DNA of 7,740 nt, from NCBI GenBank assembly GCA_011192085.1, contig DUEQ01000552.1, positions 1 to 7,740 of the forward strand. Direction: 5' to 3'. Below the pieces are notes generated by a model. The model was not told the origin of the DNA, made no database searches, and worked only from the letters and a program-made list of their open reading frames with translations. Numbering within the stretch: the stretch's first letter is position 1; each line of letters opens with the position of its first letter. Origin of the DNA: Caldilineae bacterium. GTDB lineage: Bacteria; Chloroflexota; Anaerolineae; J102. The position numbers and the translations under genes were made by a program. Below are positions 1 to 7,388 of this stretch, piece by piece.

Positions 1-555
1 CCCTTGGATTATTCTCGTTCCGGCCTTAGGGCTTTACGGCAAAAAGTGGGTTTGGTCTTCCAGCATCCGGATGATCAGCTTTTCTCGGCCAGCGTCAGGC
101 AGGACATCAGCTTCGGGCCGTTGAATTTGGGACTGAGTGAGGCTGAAGCGCGTGCACGAGTGCAGGAGGCCGCAGCGATCTGCGATATTCGCCATCTTCT
201 CGACCAGCCCACCCATGCTTTGAGTGGCGGTGAGAAAGCCCGGGTGGCTCTGGCCGGCGTGTTGGCCATGCGGCCCGACGTGCTGGCTCTGGATGAACTC
301 ATGGCCAGTTTGGATCCTTGGGGCCGAATCGCGATCCTCGACATCCTGGACGCCTACCACGCGCAAGGCAAAACCATCCTGCTCATCACCCATGACCCGG
401 GCATGGTGAAACGATGGGCCACATGGGTCATTGTGGTGCAGGAGGGCCGGGCTCTGTTCTCTGGCCTGGTCGATGATCTTCTGGAAGACCAAGCCATCAT
501 GGATGAGACGGGTCTGATCCATGTCTGGCGCGAGGCCTTGCACGATTGTCCCTGA
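1..555 (+). CDS. cbiO: Cobalt ECF transporter ATPase CbiO, 3' part (5' end outside window)
   Basis: This is the ATP-hydrolysing subunit of a CbiMNQO-type Co2+ importer, acting on the cytoplasmic face of the membrane. The frame is open from base 1, so the true start and the Walker A loop lie upstream. By comparison with typical CbiO proteins, roughly 70 residues are missing. Counting the TTG codon at 4 as residue 1, the Q-loop is in LVFQHPDDQLF (17-27), the ABC signature is LSGGE (73-77), the Walker B/D-loop region is LALDELMASLDP (94-105) and the switch histidine is in LLITHD (126-131). The catalytic glutamate (E98) is kept, but the usual DEPTAGLDP reads DELMASLDP. The stretch DYSRSGL followed by LFSASVRQDISFG is typical of CbiO and not of general ABC ATPases. 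It ends 30 bases before cbiA, and the cobalamin genes downstream favour cobalt over nickel as substrate; NikO is the main alternative. Confidence 0.9.
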   Translation, partial: PLDYSRSGLRALRQKVGLVFQHPDDQLFSASVRQDISFGPLNLGLSEAEARARVQEAAAICDIRHLLDQPTHALSGGEKARVALAGVLAMRPDVLALDELMASLDPWGRIAILDILDAYHAQGKTILLITHDPGMVKRWATWVIVVQEGRALFSGLVDDLLEDQAIMDETGLIHVWREALHDCP

Positions 556-585
556 TGCATTCCTTTCTCATGTGAGATATTGACC

Positions 586-1989
586 ATGACCCCGCGCATT
601 CTCATTGCCGGTAACAGCTCCGGCGTCGGAAAAACCACACTTACCTTGGGCATCATCGCCGCCCTACGTGAGCGCGGCCTGGCTGTTCAGCCCTTCAAAG
701 CCGGGCCCGATTACATCGACCCGACGTATCACACCCTGGCCGCGGGCCGACCCTGCCGAAATCTCGATGTCTGGATGATCCCCAAATCCCGAGCCGTCAG
801 CATGTTTGCCCATGCGACCGCGGGGGCCGATCTGGCGGTCATCGAGGGGGTGATGGGATTGTTCGACGGCTTCAGCTATGCCGATGAGAATGGCAGCACC
901 GCAGAAATCGCTAAGCTTACCCGTACGCCCGTTCTGTTGGTGCTGGATGTGGGCAAGATGGCCCGCTCCGCCGGCGCGCTGGCCCTGGGCTACGCACGGT
1001 TCGACCCTGACCTGCCCCTGGCTGGATTCCTCCTCAACCGCTGCGGCTCCCCCCGCCATTGCCAAGGGGTAAGGAGGGCCGTGGAGCAAACCACGGGGCT
1101 GCCCGTGCTGGGATGGCTGACCAAGGACGCACGTTTGCACATCCCCGAACGCCATCTGGGGCTCGTGCCCACCAACGAGCGAGGCGAGCTCAACACTTTC
1201 GTCGCCCGCGCAGCCGATGTCGTCAGGCATCACATTGATCTCGACGCCATCCTGCGTATTGCCCGCCAAGCGCCCAAATTGCCGTCCGGCGAGGATGTGT
1301 TCGACCGGGTGCGGGAGATGGTCGACATTCCTGGCGGCGCGGTTCCCCTGGCCGTGGCCCAAGATGAAGCCTTCAGCTTCTACTATCAGGATAACCTGGA
1401 CCTGCTGGAGGCCGCGGGCGCGGCAATCCGCCCCTTCAGTCCCCTGCGCGATGGCCAGCTCCCCCCTGATGTTCGGGGCATCTACATCGGCGGCGGTTTT
1501 CCCGAGCTTTACGCCGAAGCCCTGGCTGCCAACCAGCCTCTTTTTGACGACCTGCGGGCGGCCCACGCCCGCGGTCTGCCCATCTACGCCGAATGCGGCG
1601 GCTTCATGTACCTATCTCAGGGACTCACCGACCTAGAGGGACAACGCCATGCCATGGCAGGACTGGCGCCGGGCGAGATGATCATGACGCCCAAACTCGC
1701 GGGCCTGGGTTACCGTGCTGTGACCTCGCCACGCGGCAACTTTCTCATTCCTGCCGGGGAGACCTTGCGCGGGCATGAGTTTCACTGGAGCCGATGGAGC
1801 GAACAAGAGGGCTTGAATGAAGACCGCGCGGCCTGGCGCGTCCAGCCCCGCCGCGCAGGCGCATCCTCCAGACTGGATGGCTACGCCAACGGTAACCTCT
1901 TGGCCTCCTACATCCATATGCCCTTCGCGACGGACCTGCGTCTGGCCATCAACTTCGTGCGCGCGGCCATGCAGCAACATAAAACCTAA
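586..1989 (+). CDS. cbiA: Cobyrinate a,c-diamide synthase CbiA
   Basis: This cytoplasmic enzyme amidates the a and c carboxylates of cobyrinate, using glutamine and ATP. Counted from ATG 586 (467 aa, normal for the family), the N-terminal synthetase domain has the P-loop GNSSGVGKTT (9-18), GPDYIDPTYH (40-49) and EGVMGLFDG (87-95). The C-terminal class I glutaminase-like domain has the nucleophile C337 in YAECGGFMYL, the GHEFHWS motif (H397) and the conserved late histidine H444 in ASYIHMPF. An in-frame TTG at 580 would add two residues (M-T); I prefer the ATG because GTGAG at 572-576 lies nine bases upstream of it as a weak ribosome site. The aerobic homologue CobB is closely related, but the neighbouring cbiK, cbiD and cbiG genes make the cobalt-containing substrate the natural choice. 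Its place next to the transporter gene, ahead of the earlier pathway steps, means gene order does not follow reaction order. Confidence 0.96.
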   Translation: MTPRILIAGNSSGVGKTTLTLGIIAALRERGLAVQPFKAGPDYIDPTYHTLAAGRPCRNLDVWMIPKSRAVSMFAHATAGADLAVIEGVMGLFDGFSYADENGSTAEIAKLTRTPVLLVLDVGKMARSAGALALGYARFDPDLPLAGFLLNRCGSPRHCQGVRRAVEQTTGLPVLGWLTKDARLHIPERHLGLVPTNERGELNTFVARAADVVRHHIDLDAILRIARQAPKLPSGEDVFDRVREMVDIPGGAVPLAVAQDEAFSFYYQDNLDLLEAAGAAIRPFSPLRDGQLPPDVRGIYIGGGFPELYAEALAANQPLFDDLRAAHARGLPIYAECGGFMYLSQGLTDLEGQRHAMAGLAPGEMIMTPKLAGLGYRAVTSPRGNFLIPAGETLRGHEFHWSRWSEQEGLNEDRAAWRVQPRRAGASSRLDGYANGNLLASYIHMPFATDLRLAINFVRAAMQQHKT

Positions 1990-2083
1990 TTCCCCCTATC
2001 GCATCAGTCCTCACCCTCCGATCTCCAATTCTCCTGTCTTTACTCCCCAATCTCTAACTCCCGCACACTTTTGAAACCGACTT
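1990..2083 (+). promoter_or_regulatory. C-rich, G-poor spacer between cbiA and the fusion gene (possible Rho-utilisation-like leader)
   Basis: The 94-base spacer contains 40 C, 29 T, 18 A and only 7 G by direct count, so it should be nearly unstructured as RNA. I see no inverted repeat with a U-tract (so no intrinsic terminator), no convincing -35/-10 pair, and no Shine-Dalgarno sequence before ATG 2084. C-rich, G-poor unstructured RNA of about this length is the known character of Rho loading sites, so a role in Rho-dependent polarity or in transcript processing is possible. It may equally be neutral composition bias, since other spacers in this cluster look similar. Confidence 0.3.
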
Positions 2084-4732
2084 ATGAGCACGCATTCTCA
2101 AGCCAATCCCACCATCACCTTCATCGGCGCTGGGCCCGGCGACCCCGACCTCCTCACCCTGAAAGCGGCGCGGCGCATCGCCGAAGCCGATGTCATCCTC
2201 TATGCCGGATCCCTGGTCCATCCCGACATCCTCAAACACGCCCGAGCCGACGCGCGCATCTACAACTCTGCCACCCTCACCCTGGATGAACAAATCGCGC
2301 TCATGGCCGACGCGGCTGCTCAGGGGCAGCACGTCGCCCGGCTGCACACCGGCGATCCCACCCTCTACGGAGCGATCCTGGAACAGATGGGGCGTCTGGA
2401 TGACCTGGGTCTGGATTATGAGGTGGTGCCCGGCGTGAGTTCGGTGTTCGCGGCCACGGCCGCGCTCAAGACGGAGCTCACCGCGCCCGGCAGCGTGCAG
2501 ACCGTCATTCTCACTCGCGTCGCTGGCCGCACGCCCGTGCCCGAGACCGAAAATCTGGCCGACCTAGCCCGGCACCGGGCCAGCATCGTCCTCTTCCTCA
2601 GCGCCGGTCTGATCAAAAAGGTCGTGAAGCAGCTCCTGGCCGGTGGCTATCCTCCTGGCTCCCCTGTGGTGGTCGCCTACCGCGTCACCTGGCCCGACGA
2701 GCAGATCCTGCGCGGCACCCTCTCCGACATTGTGGCCCGGGTGCAGGATGCTGGGATCACCAAACACGCGCTGATTATCGTCAGCCCGGTGCTGAAGGGG
2801 CGATATGGCGAGTCCCATCTGTATGGCGACGCCTCCACGGCCAGGCGTAAGGCCCCCGCGCGGGACGGGATAGGCATCCTGGCCCTCACCCGCGGCGGCA
2901 TCAAGCTGGGCCGGCGCCTGCTGGACCATTATCCCGACGCCATCCTCTACGCCCCCGCCCGCCATCTGCCCGATGCCGCCAGTCTGCCCCCCAACATCGT
3001 CCCCTTCGACCGGGGTGCGCGGCACGCCGTGACCCACGCCTGGAACCAGCACCAGGCCCTGGTGGGCATCATTTCCACCGGGGCGCTTGTGCGCCTGCTC
3101 AAACCCCTGCTGCGCTCCAAAGAAACCGATCCTGCGGTAGTGGCCCTGGATGAACATGGGCAATTCGCGATCAGTTTACTTTCCGGCCATCTGGGCGGCG
3201 CCAATGATCTGGCCCGGGAGATCGCGAACAAACTGGGTGGGCAGGCTGTGATCACCACCTCCAGTGACGTGCAGGGCTTGCCCACAGCGGAGCTCCTGGG
3301 GCGCGAACGGGGCTGGAAACTGGCCTCGTTGGAAAACCACGTGGAAGTCAGCGCGACCATGGTGAACGGTCACGCCGTGGGCGTCGTTTGGGAGGGAGGC
3401 GACGGCGAAGATTTGCCCTTCGATGCGCCGCATATCACCCGCTACGCTGACATCGAGGCCATGAAGGCCGCCCGACCCGCGGCCGGGGTGATCATCTCCC
3501 CGCGCCGAATCGAGCTCGATCAGTTCGAGTTCCCGGTCATGGTTTTCCATCCCCCGGTGCTGGCCGTAGGGGTGGGATGCAATCGGGGCGCGCCCGCGGA
3601 GGAGATCACAGCCAATATCCGCACCGCGCTGGCCGAGGCCGGTCTGGCGGAGGAGAGCGTGGCCCTGGTGGCCACGGTGGAGGATAAAGCCACGGAAACG
3701 GGGCTGTTGCGGGCCCTGCGCAAAGGCCTGGACTGGCCGCTGGAGGTCTATCGGCGGGAGGAATTGAGGCAGGTTCCCGAGAGGATGCTGCCCACCCCCT
3801 CCGCGGCGGCAAAGAAATACCTGGGCGTGCCGGGCGTGGCTGAACCTGCGGCCCTGCTGGCCACCCGCGGCGGCAGGATTGTATCGCCTAAGAGGAAATT
3901 CGAGAACGTCACCGTGGCCGTCGCCCAGGGCGCCGAGGCAGGGTTGCACCGGGGGGAAATCCGGGTGGTGGGGTTTGGTCCCGGCGCCCTGGACCAGATG
4001 ACGCCGGCCGCCCGGCATGCCATCGAAACTGCCGATGTGATCATTGGTTACAAAACCTACCTCAACCTGATCCAGCATCTGGCTCCTGGCACGCCCCGCA
4101 TTCGCAGCCGCATGAAAGAGGAAATCGGACGGGCCAAGAAGGCCCTGGCCCTGGCCGAGGAGGGCAAGCGGGTGGCGGTCATCTCCAGCGGCGATCCCGG
4201 CGTCTACGCCATGGCGGGCCTGGCGCTGGAACTGGTGGAGCGGAAAACCAGCCATGTGCATGTGCGCATCTTCCCCGGCATCCCCGCGGCCAACAGCGTG
4301 GCCGCGCTTTTGGGCGCGCCCCTGAGCCACGATTATGCGACCATCAGCCTCAGCGACCTGCTGACCCCCCTAGACCAGATTCTAGATCGGGTGGAGGCCG
4401 CGGCCCGCAGCGACATGGTCATCGCCCTTTACAATCCCCGCAGCACAAAACGGGTGCAGCCCCTCATCCGTTCGCTGGAGATCATCCGCGGCTATCGGGA
4501 TCCCAAGACGCCGGTGGGGATTGTCAAGAGCGCGTTCAGGGAGCGGGAACGGATCACGTTGACGACCCTGGATGCCGTGGATATCGACGCCATCGGCATG
4601 CTGACCACCATGATCATCGGCAACAGCCATACCTTCATCAGTCGGGGACGCATGATCACCCCACGCGGGTATGAGAACAAATACGATGTCGATGCTTCCA
4701 CCGCCGAACGCATCGTCCGTCGACCCCACTAA
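2084..4732 (+). CDS. cbiF/cbiG/cbiH: Trifunctional CbiF-CbiG-CbiH fusion: cobalt-precorrin-4 C11-methyltransferase / cobalt-precorrin-5A hydrolase / cobalt-precorrin-3 C17-methyltransferase
   Basis: One 882-residue cytoplasmic protein with three enzymes in tandem. Residues 1 to about 250 are CbiF, an SAM-dependent methyltransferase: FIGAGPGDPDLLTLKA near 13-28, HTGDPTLYGA at 88-97, and VVPGVSS shortly after. A polar linker (around DASTARRKAPARDG) leads to CbiG from about 262 to 615, which removes the C20-derived two-carbon unit as acetaldehyde. CbiG shows its N-terminal part with SGHLGGANDLA (367-377), a central variable region, and the C-terminal domain beginning AVGVGCNRGAP (494-504). CbiH runs from about 625 to the end, with VVGFGPG (628-634), SSGDPGVYAMAG (701-712), FPGIPAANS and ALYNPRS. 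The summed length matches three full-size enzymes and no frame break is visible, so this is a true fusion. The activities are three consecutive steps (CbiH, CbiF, CbiG), which suggests channelling of unstable intermediates; that is inference. ATG 2084 has no Shine-Dalgarno sequence, but conserved CbiF sequence starts ten residues later, so the start is sound. Confidence 0.95.
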   Translation: MSTHSQANPTITFIGAGPGDPDLLTLKAARRIAEADVILYAGSLVHPDILKHARADARIYNSATLTLDEQIALMADAAAQGQHVARLHTGDPTLYGAILEQMGRLDDLGLDYEVVPGVSSVFAATAALKTELTAPGSVQTVILTRVAGRTPVPETENLADLARHRASIVLFLSAGLIKKVVKQLLAGGYPPGSPVVVAYRVTWPDEQILRGTLSDIVARVQDAGITKHALIIVSPVLKGRYGESHLYGDASTARRKAPARDGIGILALTRGGIKLGRRLLDHYPDAILYAPARHLPDAASLPPNIVPFDRGARHAVTHAWNQHQALVGIISTGALVRLLKPLLRSKETDPAVVALDEHGQFAISLLSGHLGGANDLAREIANKLGGQAVITTSSDVQGLPTAELLGRERGWKLASLENHVEVSATMVNGHAVGVVWEGGDGEDLPFDAPHITRYADIEAMKAARPAAGVIISPRRIELDQFEFPVMVFHPPVLAVGVGCNRGAPAEEITANIRTALAEAGLAEESVALVATVEDKATETGLLRALRKGLDWPLEVYRREELRQVPERMLPTPSAAAKKYLGVPGVAEPAALLATRGGRIVSPKRKFENVTVAVAQGAEAGLHRGEIRVVGFGPGALDQMTPAARHAIETADVIIGYKTYLNLIQHLAPGTPRIRSRMKEEIGRAKKALALAEEGKRVAVISSGDPGVYAMAGLALELVERKTSHVHVRIFPGIPAANSVAALLGAPLSHDYATISLSDLLTPLDQILDRVEAAARSDMVIALYNPRSTKRVQPLIRSLEIIRGYRDPKTPVGIVKSAFRERERITLTTLDAVDIDAIGMLTTMIIGNSHTFISRGRMITPRGYENKYDVDASTAERIVRRPH

Positions 4733-4785
4733 TTCCATAAACCCATCCTCCCCTCCTCCCTTTTCCAACCGAGAAAAACGCCACC
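4733..4785 (+). other. Pyrimidine-rich spacer with a 21-base pure C/T run
   Basis: The 53 bases between the fusion gene and cbiK contain 25 C and only 3 G. Positions 4746-4766 are an unbroken C/T run with repeated CCTCC cores, which resemble the anti-Shine-Dalgarno end of 16S rRNA and not a ribosome binding site. The only purine-rich patch, GAGAAAAA at 4771-4778, starts 15 bases before the cbiK ATG and would be a weak site at best. No terminator hairpin is visible. Confidence 0.35.
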
Positions 4786-5601
4786 ATGAAAAAAGCCCTT
4801 GTTGTCGTCAGTTTCGGCACGACCCATCACGACACCCGCGAACGCACCATCGATGTCATCGAGCAGCGCTTGGCCGCGGCTTTCCCAGACCGAGACTTCT
4901 ATCGGGCGTGGACCGCGCTCATGATCCTCAACAAGCTCAAACGACGGGATGGCATTCACATCCCTACCCCCAAAACGCTGCTACAACAGCTGGCGGAAGC
5001 GGGCTACGGGGATGTGCTCATCCAGCCCACCCACGTCATCCCAGGCATCGAATTCCTGCGCGTGCAGGAGGCAGTGCAAGCCTTTGCAGATCGGTTCGAG
5101 AGGCTCTCCCTGGGTCGCCCCCTCATCTACTTTCAGGGCGGCGTCTCCCGCGGGCGGGCCATGCCCGATGATTATGCACCGGTCATGGATGCGTTTGAGG
5201 ACCTCCTCCCCGCCCCATCTCCAGAACACGCCGTGGTTCTCTTTGGTCACGGCACCGCGCACCCCGCCAATGCCATCTACGCGGCGCTGCAAGCCCGTTA
5301 CGAAAGCGGGGGGCAGCGTGTGCTGGTGGGCGCGGTGGATGCTTTCCCCACCCTCGATGACGTGCGCCGCCAGCTGCGTCAGCGGGGTGTGCGCCGCATC
5401 ACCCTGGCGCCGTTCATGGTGGTGGCAGGAGAACATGTGAAGAACGACATGGCGGGCGAGGATGACGCCAGTTGGAAAAACATTTTCACCGCGGATGGCT
5501 ATCAGGTCGATGTCATCCTGCGCGGGTTGGGCGAGATCCCCGCTTTTCAGAGGATATTTGTGCAGCATGCGCAAGAAGCGACGACGTATCCCGTGTGGTA
5601 A
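4786..5601 (+). CDS. cbiK: Sirohydrochlorin cobaltochelatase CbiK (class II chelatase)
   Basis: The enzyme inserts Co2+ into sirohydrochlorin without ATP, committing the tetrapyrrole to the early-cobalt cobalamin route. The 271-aa length fits the single-chain CbiK family (about 260-300 aa), which has two chelatase lobes, unlike the short CbiXS type. The N-terminal strand MKKALVVVSFGTT is the family hallmark. Likely metal-site residues are H155 in VLFGHGT and H217 in VVAGEHVKNDMAGED, with E89 in PTHVIPGIE a probable third ligand; these assignments come from recalled family alignment. The first residues form a core beta strand and there is no signal peptide, so this is the cytoplasmic form and not the periplasmic CbiKp type known from Desulfovibrio. 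Lying between the fusion gene and cbiC, with no iron-sulfur or ferrochelatase motifs nearby, it is best read as the cobalt enzyme of this pathway. Confidence 0.93.
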   Translation: MKKALVVVSFGTTHHDTRERTIDVIEQRLAAAFPDRDFYRAWTALMILNKLKRRDGIHIPTPKTLLQQLAEAGYGDVLIQPTHVIPGIEFLRVQEAVQAFADRFERLSLGRPLIYFQGGVSRGRAMPDDYAPVMDAFEDLLPAPSPEHAVVLFGHGTAHPANAIYAALQARYESGGQRVLVGAVDAFPTLDDVRRQLRQRGVRRITLAPFMVVAGEHVKNDMAGEDDASWKNIFTADGYQVDVILRGLGEIPAFQRIFVQHAQEATTYPVW

Positions 5602-5649
5602 CGCTCCCTGCTCAATCTCCATCTGAATTTTCATTTCATTTTGTCTATC
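5602..5649 (+). other. Pyrimidine-rich spacer before cbiC without ribosome binding site
   Basis: Of these 48 bases 36 are C or T, with only 4 G. The part next to cbiC is T-rich and holds ATTTTCATTTCATTTTG. I see no Shine-Dalgarno sequence, no hairpin and no convincing promoter. The unstructured leader may itself allow ribosome access to ATG 5650; this is inference. Confidence 0.3.
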
Positions 5650-6270
5650 ATGTCACCAAAACAACACCCCATCGAAGCGGAATCCTTCCGCATCATTCTG
5701 TCTGAGCTCGGCCCCCATGATTTCGATGACCGCCAGCTGCAAGTGGTGCTGCGCGTCATCCATGCCACCGCTGATTTCGAGTTCAAACGCACCCTGCGCT
5801 TTTCGCCCCACGCGGTGGACGCGGGAGTGGCAGCCTTGCGCCGCGGCTGCAACGTCATCGCAGACGTAAAGATGGTGAAAGCGGGCATCAGCCAAGGATT
5901 CGTGCACAAATTGGGCGGCGACCTGTTCGCTGCCATCAACTCCGATCCCAAAATCGCACAGATGGCCAAACAGCACGGCACAACCCGCTCCACCATGGGC
6001 ATGCGCATGAACAAAGCGCGACTCCAGGGCGCGGTTGTCGCTATCGGCAACGCGCCCACCGCCCTGCTGGAGCTCATCCGACTGGTGCGGGAGGAGAATG
6101 TGCGCCCAGGGCTCATCGTGGGCGTGCCCGTTGGGTTCGTCAGCGCGGTGGAATCCAAGGACGCATTGACAGCCCTGGACGCGCCCTACATCACCGCCCT
6201 GGGACGGAAAGGGGGCTCCCCCGTGGCTGTGGCCATCGTCAACGCCTTGTTGAGGCTGGCCCTGTCGTAA
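5650..6270 (+). CDS. cbiC: Cobalt-precorrin-8 methylmutase CbiC
   Basis: CbiC moves the methyl group from C11 to C12 of cobalt-precorrin-8 to give cobyrinate, the substrate of CbiA two genes upstream. The 206-aa protein from ATG 5650 is normal for the family (about 210 aa). It opens with HPIEAESFRII (6-16). The catalytic histidine is H38 in RVIHATADFEF, matching the active-site histidine of CobH/CbiC. Further hallmarks are ADVKMVKAGI, the VGVPVGFVSAVESK loop and the late GRKGGSPVAVAIVNALL (185-201). An in-frame TTG at 5641 would add three residues, but it has no better ribosome site, so the ATG is preferred. The gene ends two bases before the cbiD ATG, so the two are very likely translated together. 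The aerobic homologue is CobH; context supports the cobalt-bound substrate. Confidence 0.95.
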   Translation: MSPKQHPIEAESFRIILSELGPHDFDDRQLQVVLRVIHATADFEFKRTLRFSPHAVDAGVAALRRGCNVIADVKMVKAGISQGFVHKLGGDLFAAINSDPKIAQMAKQHGTTRSTMGMRMNKARLQGAVVAIGNAPTALLELIRLVREENVRPGLIVGVPVGFVSAVESKDALTALDAPYITALGRKGGSPVAVAIVNALLRLALS

Positions 6271-6272
6271 TC

Positions 6273-7388
6273 ATGTCCCGTCGCGCCAAGGCCAGGCATC
6301 GGGATGCAGCGCAGCTTCGCACGGGATTCACCACCAGCGCCTGTGCGGCCGGAGCCGCGCGGGCGGCAATCGAAGCATTGCGCACGGAATCGATTCCCTC
6401 TGTGGTGAGCATCCCTCTACCAGGCGGCCGCAGCGCCACCTTCGAGCTGGCCCGATGCGAGCCTCTCGGGGATGGGATTCGGACAGGCGTGATCAAAGAT
6501 GCTGGCGACGACCCCGATGTGACCCATGGCGCGGAGATCCAAGCTGCCGTGCGTTTCATCGATACACCGGGCATCCACTACGAAGCGGGCGAGGGGGTGG
6601 GCGTCGCCACCCGGCCCGGCCTGGAGATCCCGGTAGGGGAGCCCTCCGTCAGCCCCGGAGCCCGGCGCATCATCCGGCGGGCCGTCATCGCCGCCGTGGG
6701 AGAGGATTTTCTGCGTTCTCAGGGCGTGCACATCACCCTCAGCGTGCCCGGCGGCGAAGCCATCGCTCAGGAAACCCTGAATCCCCGCCTGGGCGTGTTG
6801 GGCGGCATCTCCATCCTGGGCACCACGGGCATCGTCGTGCCCTACTCCGAGGGCGCTTACCGCGGCTCCATTGTGGTGGAAATCAAAGCCGCTCTGCGCA
6901 ACGGCGTCACCCATCTGGCTCTGACCACGGGCAAACGTTCTGAATCCTATCTCATGCGCGCGCGCCCCACCTGGCCCGAACTCGCCTTCATCCAGGTAGG
7001 GGACCATGTCGGCTTCGGCCTGAAGCGGGCCGCGCGGCTGGGAGCGAAAGGGATCGCCCTCTCCGGCATGATCGGCAAGCTTTCCAAGATCGCCCAGGGG
7101 CGCATGCACACCCACGTCAGCCAGGGCCTCATCGACATCCCCTTCATCGCCTCCCTGGCAGGGACGCTGCAACCGCCACCGCCTCCCGAACTCCTGGCCC
7201 GATTGCATCAGGCCAATACCGCCCGCCACATCCAGATGATGCTGCGCAAGGCGGACATCCCGGGCCTAGAACAAGGCATCGCCGACCTGGCCGCTCAACA
7301 AGCCGCAGCCCATATCGAGCACAACGTGCCGGTTGAAGTCTTTTTGTGGGACATCAAAGGTGCGTTGTTGGCGTATGCAACTGCGTAA
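6273..7388 (+). CDS. cbiD: Cobalt-precorrin-5B C1-methyltransferase CbiD
   Basis: CbiD transfers the C1 methyl group from SAM to cobalt-precorrin-5B, the product of the CbiG domain encoded upstream. It belongs to a family unrelated to the CbiE/F/H methyltransferase fold and is specific to the early-cobalt pathway. The 371-aa length is typical. Motifs in order are LRTGFTTSACAAGAARAA (15-32), KDAGDDPDVTHGAEI (from D76), GEGVGVATRPGL (106-117), the GEPSVSPGARR segment in place of the more common GEPAINP, NPRLGVLGGISILGTTGIV, and a glycine/lysine-rich region leading to MHTHVS (278-283). ATG 6273 is two bases after the cbiC stop with no Shine-Dalgarno sequence at proper distance, so translation is probably coupled to cbiC. 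The first 14 residues are basic and not conserved, but no closer alternative start fits, because the conserved LRTGFTT follows directly. Confidence 0.95.
   Translation: MSRRAKARHRDAAQLRTGFTTSACAAGAARAAIEALRTESIPSVVSIPLPGGRSATFELARCEPLGDGIRTGVIKDAGDDPDVTHGAEIQAAVRFIDTPGIHYEAGEGVGVATRPGLEIPVGEPSVSPGARRIIRRAVIAAVGEDFLRSQGVHITLSVPGGEAIAQETLNPRLGVLGGISILGTTGIVVPYSEGAYRGSIVVEIKAALRNGVTHLALTTGKRSESYLMRARPTWPELAFIQVGDHVGFGLKRAARLGAKGIALSGMIGKLSKIAQGRMHTHVSQGLIDIPFIASLAGTLQPPPPPELLARLHQANTARHIQMMLRKADIPGLEQGIADLAAQQAAAHIEHNVPVEVFLWDIKGALLAYATA

Noticed and set aside
555..576. ATG overlapping the cbiO stop codon (TGATG arrangement) as a coupled start
   Set aside because: That frame runs into a stop after six codons; the real cbiA start is the ATG at 586.
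566..577. Short inverted repeat TCTCA-TG-TGAGA between cbiO and cbiA
   Set aside because: The two-base centre is too short for an RNA hairpin, and a 5+5 match is not significant. Part of it overlaps the weak ribosome site of cbiA. No operator identity can be supported.
580..585. TTG at 580 as the cbiA start
   Set aside because: It would add only two residues and moves the start too close to the weak GTGAG site; the ATG at 586 is favoured.
664..1566. Minus-strand open frame of 300 codons opposite cbiA
   Set aside because: It is fully overlapped by the strongly supported cbiA, has no family motif in its translation, and is rich in Gly, Gln and His as expected for an antisense shadow.
3176..4330. 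Long open frame on the minus strand (384 codons) opposite the fusion gene
   Set aside because: It lies wholly opposite a gene with clear conserved domains, and its translation has no recognisable motif. Long antisense frames are common in GC-rich DNA of this codon bias.
4777..4788. GCCACCATG before cbiK, identical to the eukaryotic Kozak consensus
   Set aside because: The surroundings are an ordinary bacterial operon with native spacers and no vector-like sequence. A nine-base match in a C-rich leader is best taken as chance.
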